A stretch of 64,000 nt of DNA. Origin: Durusdinium trenchii (Eukaryota; Sar; Dinophyceae; Suessiales; Symbiodiniaceae). The stretch is taken from NCBI GenBank assembly GCA_963970005.1, contig CAXAMN010005191.1:46860-110859 (forward strand), given 5' to 3'. Positions 56,856 to 64,000 of this stretch are shown one piece after another. Position numbers and translations under genes: made by a program. The notes under the pieces were generated by a model that was not told the DNA's origin, made no database searches, and saw only the letters and a program-made list of their open reading frames with translations. Every line of letters starts with the position of its first letter. Position 1 is the stretch's first letter.

Positions 56856-56973
56856 GTCGAAACGCCAGCACATGCTTTTCGTTGTGGTTGTGAGCTTGAA
56901 GGGTTCACGGTTGATGCACATCTGAAGCCCTTTTCTTTGCTGGAAAAAGACAAAGAGCGTCTTCCGCTTTTGA
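56856..56973 (+). repeat. 3' LTR (118 bp)
   Basis: Identical by eye to the 5' LTR and followed by GCTTATA, the same word that precedes the 5' LTR. Confidence 0.9.
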
Positions 56974-57048
56974 GCTTATAATATAGATGAGATGAGGGGG
57001 GCTTTGATCCGGGGGTAGAACTCAGGTAGCCGAAGCTACCTTTCGTGA
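56974..57048. mobile_element. MITE-like element, copy 2, right part
   Basis: After GCTTATA the sequence carries GAGGGGGGCTTTGATCC, AGAACTC and GGTAGCCGAAGCTACCTTTCGTGA, matching the right part of the element ending at 3853 in the same order. With 32601-32654 it forms one element split by the retrotransposon. Confidence 0.65.
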
Positions 57049-58328
57049 TTGCCTTACCTGAACGTGGTAGTGGTGATATATGTTATGGCAGCAAAGTCGA
57101 GCGATTCTGATCTTCACCGCAAACTTGCATGCCACCTAGCGCTGACCAAAAACCAACATTTACAAGTATTGACTCTTTGCTGTCTAACACACTTCAATTT
57201 CGAGTGAAGGTGTCAGTGTTGCAGAAGTTGTTTGTGCCTCTGTGACATTTTGCGTAGTGATGCACGCCAGGTGACAAATTACATACTTTGTAACAATTTG
57301 AAGAGTGCTTGGATCGGCTGTTCTGAGGCCCCAAGCTCTGCATAGTCGTCGCCAAAGAGGCTGCCATGAAAGGTGATGTCCAAACGAAACCTAGCACCCA
57401 ACTATAAAATAGCAGTGTTCTGTCACTACGTTGTTGGACGTTTCTTGACTGTTGGCAATTGTAAACGGAGTATATAAACGGGTAATTGTGGACTCCATGA
57501 TTCATTTTCCTGCGCCCACCTCTCTGCACTGGGTCGGTGAAAGCTGATACCGCCTTTTTTGGAGAAACCTCGCCAAAGGTCAGCAGGCTTATGCTGAGGA
57601 AATACATGCTGTACATGAACATACAATACTGTATATCCAATATAATATGGCTATGTCATATACAGTATATATACAGTATATATATGTACACAAAAACTGT
57701 ATATCTAGTATAGTGCAATAAAGCTACATTGGGATTTATACACAATTTGTTATAATAATGATATACATAACACACATACTTTAATATTATCTATAGATGT
57801 TCCACCTTGTCTCTCTCGCTGCTTGGCAAACCCGCTTTCCTTGCTACATCTTTCTACACGATGCATGATTCTTATCGGAAAGAATTATGAAGAAAACAAA
57901 CGGTGGATGACAAATTGATGTTCTTGCGGTTGTTGTGGTACTTTTCATAAATCACAGCACAAACTGAAGGTGTTTGGCCACCCGCCCAAAGCGTCCCGGC
58001 CAACTTTTGTCTTTGCCCTCCACGGAGAAACGGTGGTCATCCGATAAGTCCTGAAATTCAGGTTGGGCCATCAGATCTGCGACAAAACTATACAAACACA
58101 AATTCAGGTTGATGCTCACAAAATTGCCTCCGCACGCGCTTCTGCTAATGAAGGTGTTCATTCCTTGAGCATTCTTCGACAAAACAAAGCAAAATCATCT
58201 CTCAGTGCACGGCCTGCTGAACTTCACAGGTGATCTGTCGAACCTGTCAGGTCGGGCTGAGTCACCCAATTGACCCTTTTGGGGTCACCTCGTATGACAT
58301 ATCCTCGTATGACATATCCAAACGCCCC

Positions 58329-58357
58329 CCCCCCGCCGCCCTAAAGGCGGCGGGGGG
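58329..58357. repeat. GC-rich perfect hairpin, 12-bp arms
   Basis: CCCCCCGCCGCC and GGCGGCGGGGGG are separated by CTAAA. A tandem CCTCGTATGACATAT pair lies just upstream at about 58291-58320. Confidence 0.9.
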
Positions 58358-61300
58358 AGCTCCTGAAGAAGCATGAGCGACACAATCTCTCACAGTGCTT
58401 ATCTATGTGTAAAGCTGTGTCCCTTGTGACATGTAATTTGTTTGTCAGTTGCATCCAATTCTCATGCCTGACCACGAGGGGCGAGCCGTGGTGATGCTGG
58501 GGTCTCCTGCCAGGACGAACTTGCAAGAAACAGCATGGTGGCAGGACTACAGGAGCAGCGGTTCAATGTGATATTGTGATACAAAAGATAAACAACGTAT
58601 ATAAAAAGTATATGTATATATATATAATTGTTCAAAAAATATCAAAATCATTGGTGCATTGGTGCTGTAGCAAACATGTATTGTGCGACAGCGACATAAA
58701 CAACATACTGCAAGTTGCGCCACCTTGATTTTTGTTGGTGATTACACAATTTGTATCAATTTGTGTGTATCTTCTCTTCTCCTCTTTGACCCACGCAAAG
58801 TCTCCTTTGCTAAGAGCAGGTTTGACCATTCCTGCATGCTTGGCGCCTGGGACGATGTCAACCAAGAGCAACATACAATGCGCAGCCACAAATCATCCAA
58901 GCCCAACAGAAATTCCTTGTCATCCATTTTCCGGGGGAAAGTAGTTTGCTGGTGATCTCGCTGTGAACAAGGAGAGGCCCCTCATTCATCGTCAAAAACT
59001 GTGGTCACGCTGTGGAACCGCCACATGCACAAAATCAGTGAAATCTTCCCTAGCCAGCTTGTCAGTCATTTGTAGCAGCATTGTAGCAAGTAAGACCTTA
59101 CACCAACATACTTGTGTGCAACCAGCAACAAACAAAGCCAAAGCAGCCCGTTTCAATACGTGCTAGCTAGACTGCACTAATTCTAGCTACCTCTTTTTGT
59201 TGCATCTTTCTCATGTTCTGCAGCCTCAAGCATGTATGTTGCTTTCAAGAGTGTATTCTGCGGACTTCACTGGCATCCTGGCCTTTGGCCAAACAGGCGG
59301 AGCTGCCTCGCTTGCACAGTTCATAGACAGAACTCTTGTAGGCTCTGTCATCTTGTCCCATCTATAGCAACAAGTATGTCAGCAAATGCACCTGCTTTGC
59401 ACGCATGTGCTAGTTCTGGATGGGCCACTACCGACCCAGCGGTCTGCAAATACTGTAACTGTTTGATCCTTCTAGCAGATTCTAGCAGTTACTCTATCAC
59501 AGAGTTTGATGCCAAGTCATAATATGGTCAGGGCCTCATCTTCCGAATGTTCAATCAACAAATCCATCAACGCCTTAGGGCAACTTGTGAAAATGTGAAC
59601 AACAAATTTGTTGCTGATGGATGTTGATGGAGCGTCTTGCAGCAACCAGGTCCAAAAAGTGGATGAAATCGGATGGCATCCACATTGTTCCACATTTGTG
59701 TTGTCCCAAAGTGTCCCAAAGTATTGTTTTTAATGTATGCGACATGACATTGCCACTCACAGGTGAATTTGGCATTTGCGCTGGATTGTCTTGCTGAGTG
59801 CAGAACTGCCATGATCTGGAATGAAGAGCAGTGTATGTTGCAATAGAGCTGAAAGGAACAACAAAAAGAATCAACACTTGAACATCTTTGAAACTATGTC
59901 ATTGGCTTCTTGTCTAACAAAACAGCAATGCACGGGTCCCGTATGCCTTCCTGTGTGCCATGTCTGCTTTGTGCCCAACAAAAGGCCGATCCTTCGATGA
60001 CCACCGTTGGCAGCAAAACGTTTCTGTTTTAACCGCAAGGGGCAAGCCTTTCGCCTACAAAACAGGGAAGTCACTCTTTTCCAAACTATAAGACTACTGT
60101 ATATGCAACATCCACATGTCCAGCCAGCGTATTCGCGTGGGCAGTACCAAAAAGCCAAATGACTGCAAAATGCAAACGCCAGCCGCAAATCTTGATGATC
60201 TCTCTAAATGTAATTTGCTCGCTTTCAGATTAAAACATGTCCAGCAGCTGCTGATGTAGGACAGTTCCGAACGTGTGGGCCCGCCTCTCGGCTAGATGCT
60301 GAAGAGGGCCTTGAAAGACCAGTGCCTTAGAGGCACCAGCTCTTGCTTTCAGTATCTTTCTTCTTTCTCCTTCCTCCGTCCTCTCTGTCCTTCTTCCAAA
60401 TCTTCCTCCTCGTCATCCTTGACCACAAGACCAGTCTCCAAGGAATTCCACGATTTGTTCATTGACTATATTATACATAATATATATATAATCTGGGTAT
60501 GTATTAAATTATTAGGACGCTCTTTCCAAACTTCATGTCTTCGACAAAGCATCGAAACTGTTGGGTGTTGAGAACAATAGTTGAACATTGACTCCTGACC
60601 CCCCTGCCACTCAGTGTTGTCCCACAAATACGAGCGCCCCTTAAATCTTTAAACATATTTCTCACGACTCTCACGCTGCATCAAAGGGGCTATTCAACGC
60701 TGCCTGAGATAGTAAGACAGAAGATACTTAACAAAGTCATGCAAAAGGCTTCCTGGTACAATGCACTGGTACCATGATAAGCCTTATGGGTGTCGAAGGG
60801 CTATGCTGTACGACTCTGTATGACCTTTTCATCGGTCAAATACGTGTTGCAGATGTTCTTGCGTTCTGCCAAACCGAACGGCAAAGTCACGTGCAGCAAA
60901 GTCTCTGTCTGACCAAAGGTTACATCCCCAGTCAAGTGCGGGCAAACAAAGAGGGGCGGCCTGCCTGAAAAGGTGGCACACAGCGCACAAACCTTTTGAC
61001 TGGCCCACCAGTCGACGAAACATGTGTATATGCAGTCTTTTTGATATTGTATGAATTTTGCCTTTCCAAGAAAACTAACTATGTCGCTGGCTTTGCGTCT
61101 TTAGTTTTGTGCCCCCCAAACTGGGCCTGAGGTCATCGGCTCAGCTAGGTCTGCCTGCAGAGGCTCTTGGCTCGCCACCAAACGCGTCACCATCGTTTGT
61201 TTGCGTGGGGTTTTATTTTAACCGACTTCTCGCGTGTTCAGAATCATAACTTGGACCGAAACTGCTATTGGAAACAAACAGTGCGAACTTGCCCTTGCAA

Positions 61301-62842
61301 CCAGCAAGCCCTTATTGTGTGTTGTGTTTTGGACTCAGAGTTCTTGCTCTTTACACCTTTCATTGTTTCGTTTTCATCCTCATTCCGACTTGACCTGCGG
61401 GATGTTGACTGGTGGAGCCATGGCCACCGGCTCCGCACGCCAGGAGGACCAGTGACACGGACTGCCTGCACTACATCTGCAGAGTGAACATGAAAACGTC
61501 AAGTAGAGTACAACAAATTATGACAGCACAGCTCTACACCTGTCAAGATATATCAAGATGTAACATGATAATGAACACATGTAGAGTTATATACACTACC
61601 AGTATCTTTGCGTCATCTTCCAAGTATAATCAAGTTGCATGCTGTTAAGCCCTGTCACAAGCAAATAGGGTATCCCAACATCTCAAGCCTCCTGCTGCCA
61701 CAGTGGCTGCGTCTGAGCGAACGTTGGAGAGCTCTTGCAGAAGCACCCGCAGCTGTGCCTGCGGTGGTGCAGCGCAAATATGCGATGTCTGTACATTGAG
61801 AGACATATAGTTATAGACTATATTGTCCCTTTCATCTCCACAACGAGTTTAGGGTACCTGCCAGCCTCCAAGCGGATTGCAACAAACTTGAGAAAGCAAT
61901 CAGGAGCACAAAGTGCGTTGCAGCGATCCAGGTTGCAACCCAAAGCAACATATATACTTCCACAGTGCATGCTAGCTCATCTGCGCCGCGCCTGCATACA
62001 ACTCACTGGGACTCAGCCCATGCCGACTTCGCAACAGGGGCCCCAGGCCAAGATCTTTATGTCCCAATAAAACATAATCTTACTTCCGCAAAATGTTGTC
62101 TATAAATCTATAAAGAAAAATGGCGATCCGGTGAGAAACAAAGTCTAAAGAAAAAAGAGGGCCTGGTTCAAAAGAACAACGTTTAAACATTAAAACAAAA
62201 CACTCAGAGTGTCTAAATGAAAAAACACATCACGGTCACGGACTGTATCCTGTATACTGGTTGATCGCTTTTTGGTCAGGTCGTCCAAGAGCGGTCGATG
62301 TGTATACTCTATATAGAACCATCACTAGAACCATCCAGTACGAGAACTATGCAAGCTCGCACCAATGCCTGCAGCGAAGGATCAGCTTCTTCGCAGGTCT
62401 GCGACTCCTCATGGACTCCAACCAAAAGCATTGGCAAACGTACCAATAGCGATGGCCTCCAACCTAAAAGCAATTGTCTACAACCGGATCTCATAGGTAA
62501 TAAAGAGGGCGTGACATGAGCTGCCGTATTCAGTCTGTTTCACATTTTGGCTGTGTCAAAAAGTCTGTCACATTCGATTCGATAGAGGACTAACCAAGAA
62601 GCATCCATTCTTGGTTGAATGGCAAACCCTATTCAGGTAATTCCAACACTTAACGGATGACTTCATGCTCACCCCCTACTCAGTAGAAGAAACATGAAAT
62701 GATACAGTACTAGATGCGTTTGTTATATGATTCACATTCTTATGGGTGTGTTGAGTACAGTACAGTGGTTCCTTCCGTCCGTCGGAGGTCCTGTAAAACC
62801 CTGGCCACCTCTGTTCGGATGGCTGTAAGACGTCCATGGAGG

Positions 62843-62953
62843 GCAGCTACCTAACGATGGCATCCAACCTACTAGCAATGGACCTAATGGTGATGGCCTA
62901 CATCTTAACAGGATGGCCTCCAACCTAATAGCGATGGCCTCCCACCTACTAGT
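62843..62953. repeat. Imperfect repeat with GATGGCCTCCAACCTAATAG unit
   Basis: About five degenerate copies of GATGGCCTCCAACCTA, followed by a short variable part. Related copies lie at 62405-62480. Confidence 0.7.
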
Positions 62954-63599
62954 GATCTCACACGAAACACGATCAACGAATGTAAACATATGTGTATTGC
63001 CCGAGAACTGAGATTTGTGAACTTGATGGGGCATCGAAATGGGAATCATGACTACATCTCCACTTCTATCTGTGTGTCAAATGCATTCCAACGTGCCAAA
63101 CGAAGCGTGCAAAGCTAGAGTCAGCTGTACATAAAGGTCGACTGTTCAAACCAAAGCAATGACTAGCAACTTGCAACCGAATCTACCCCTATGATTCCTG
63201 TGTTACTGTTGGAAGCTGTAACCGGTTGGGTGTAGCTTATTGTGCACTGACGGGACTGAGCGCAAACGGCCTCTGGCGCAAAGCTTCCCAATGTGGGCTC
63301 CACACGCCTCGAGAAGGCACCCAATCACGCCTTTCTTGGAAGAGAAACACAATACTACGGTTATTACAATAAAATATGCGGATTTTAATATAGCCGAACA
63401 GGTATTTTAGTGTACCTCCGTGCAGGATCTGCTGGGGCCGCCCAGCCATTAAAACATGCGGAAAACACATGCGGAAAGGCATTTCCTGAATCATTTCACC
63501 AATTCGGACTAGGGTCAAGCTCAACAGAATCTTCTCTTGGCTGTGAACTAGAAAGCAGGTATTGGTTGAATGCCGAGGCATTTGGCTGCCCTCAAGAGA

Positions 63600-64000
63600 A
63601 CTGCGTGGACCCTCTTATCAGTCGACCTTCGTTTGGTGCCTTTCCTTACATGCCCCCTGCTTACATACGTAACGCCCCCATATCTAAAACTCTTACATGG
63701 ACCCTACTTGCGTGGACCCTCTTACTTGGACCTAGCTCCGTAGGTAGATAGTCTCACAACAACTTTCCTTTTGCGCAGCCTGGCATTACGGCCCTCCTTA
63801 CATGGACCCTCCTGCCCCTTGCCTAGACCCCCCATACATGGACCCTACCTAGGTGAACTCACTAAGTAAACTTTCGCGTGGACCTATCGGACTCTCCTAC
63901 GTGGACCCTGGTTATGTGGACCCCCTACGTGGACTCTCCTACGTGGACCCTGCTTATGTGGACCCCCCTACGTGGAGCCCCCTACGTGGACTCTCTTACG
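63600..64000. repeat. Minisatellite with TACGTGGACCCT unit, runs off the window
   Basis: Units of about 15-16 bp (CCTACGTGGACCCT, with TACATGGACCCT and TATGTGGACCCC variants) become denser toward the right end. The array continues beyond the window. Confidence 0.85.

Larger units (their letters stand above)
32655..56973 (+). mobile_element. Ty1/copia LTR retrotransposon with methyltransferase-like and dUTPase domains, interrupted
   Basis: The element has identical 118-bp direct repeats at both ends, a tRNA-derived primer site, a polypurine tract and Gag-Pol sequence in Ty1/copia order (integrase before reverse transcriptase). The domain order is Gag with a Gly/Pro-rich segment and zinc fingers, aspartic protease, cytosine-methyltransferase-like domain, integrase, RT, RNase H, two hydrophobic segments, dUTPase and an unknown C-terminal domain. 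GCTTATA flanks both ends and is the likely target duplication; 7 bp is longer than the usual 5. Without the 15.6-kb insert the element is about 8.7 kb. It carries at least three in-frame stops and about eight frameshifts, plus a 10-N gap, so this copy should not make a full polyprotein. Confidence 0.95.
57049..64000. other. Non-coding region with simple repeats, no gene recognised
   Basis: No convincing gene. Named contents are ACAGTATATATACAGTATATATA-like AT palindromes at 57655-57715, a GC-rich hairpin at 58329-58357, AT tracts near 58600-58630 and 60465-60495, a 21-bp dispersed or tandem unit at 62440-62953 and a GTGGACCCT minisatellite from 63600 to the window end. Confidence 0.55.

Noticed and set aside
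1-64000. CRISPR arrays or bacterial operons
   Set aside because: Repeats are minisatellites without unique spacers, and introns and LTR elements mark the sequence as eukaryotic.

Overview
The window looks like nuclear DNA of a dinoflagellate, probably of the Symbiodinium/Symbiodiniaceae type. The evidence is a Ty1/copia retrotransposon whose polyprotein carries a cytosine-methyltransferase-like domain (retrotransposon methyltransferases are reported from Symbiodinium), spliceosomal introns, very sparse genes, abundant short repeats and palindromes, and a small TTTAGGG stretch. No rRNA, tRNA gene, CRISPR or bacterial operon was found. Host genes are essentially absent; nearly all recognisable coding sequence belongs to mobile elements.

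Layout. 1-14.2 kb: non-coding, with a MITE-like element (3571-3853), a GTAC microsatellite, a cluster of TTCGCGAA palindromes and a perfect 19-bp hairpin. 14.3-18.1 kb: a decayed minus-strand gene whose end resembles a Ulp1/C48 cysteine peptidase, lying in a block where the word CTCAT is about 15 times over-represented. 18.1-32.6 kb: non-coding, with minisatellites and a 431-bp direct repeat. 32.6-57.05 kb: three nested mobile elements. 57.05-64 kb: non-coding, ending in a minisatellite that runs off the window.

Nested block. A second copy of the MITE-like element is split by a Ty1/copia retrotransposon (32655-56973) with identical 118-bp LTRs, a primer site matching the 5' half of a tRNA-Met, and Gag, protease, methyltransferase-like, integrase, RT, RNase H and dUTPase domains. 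Its reading frames are broken in many places. The Gag gene is itself split by a 15,596-bp element (34992-50587) with 27-bp imperfect terminal inverted repeats. Removing this element with one AA copy rejoins Gag in frame.

The 15.6-kb insert is the most novel part. All its genes run on the minus strand: a two-exon DDE-type transposase (distantly CACTA/Tnp2/KDZ-like) and four to six proteins that I do not recognise, one of them a two-exon gene. Upstream of most of these genes lie short RNA-type hairpins, 11 copies in all and usually in pairs. They share a bulged A, a GGGC/GCUC inner stem and an outer stem whose sequence changes from copy to copy while pairing is kept. A separate intergenic segment holds four ATCGATCGAT-centred palindromes and two TTTTGTC/GACAAAA near-palindromes. 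I read this as a multi-gene DNA transposon with a common post-transcriptional or transcriptional control element. The family assignment and the hairpin function are inference.
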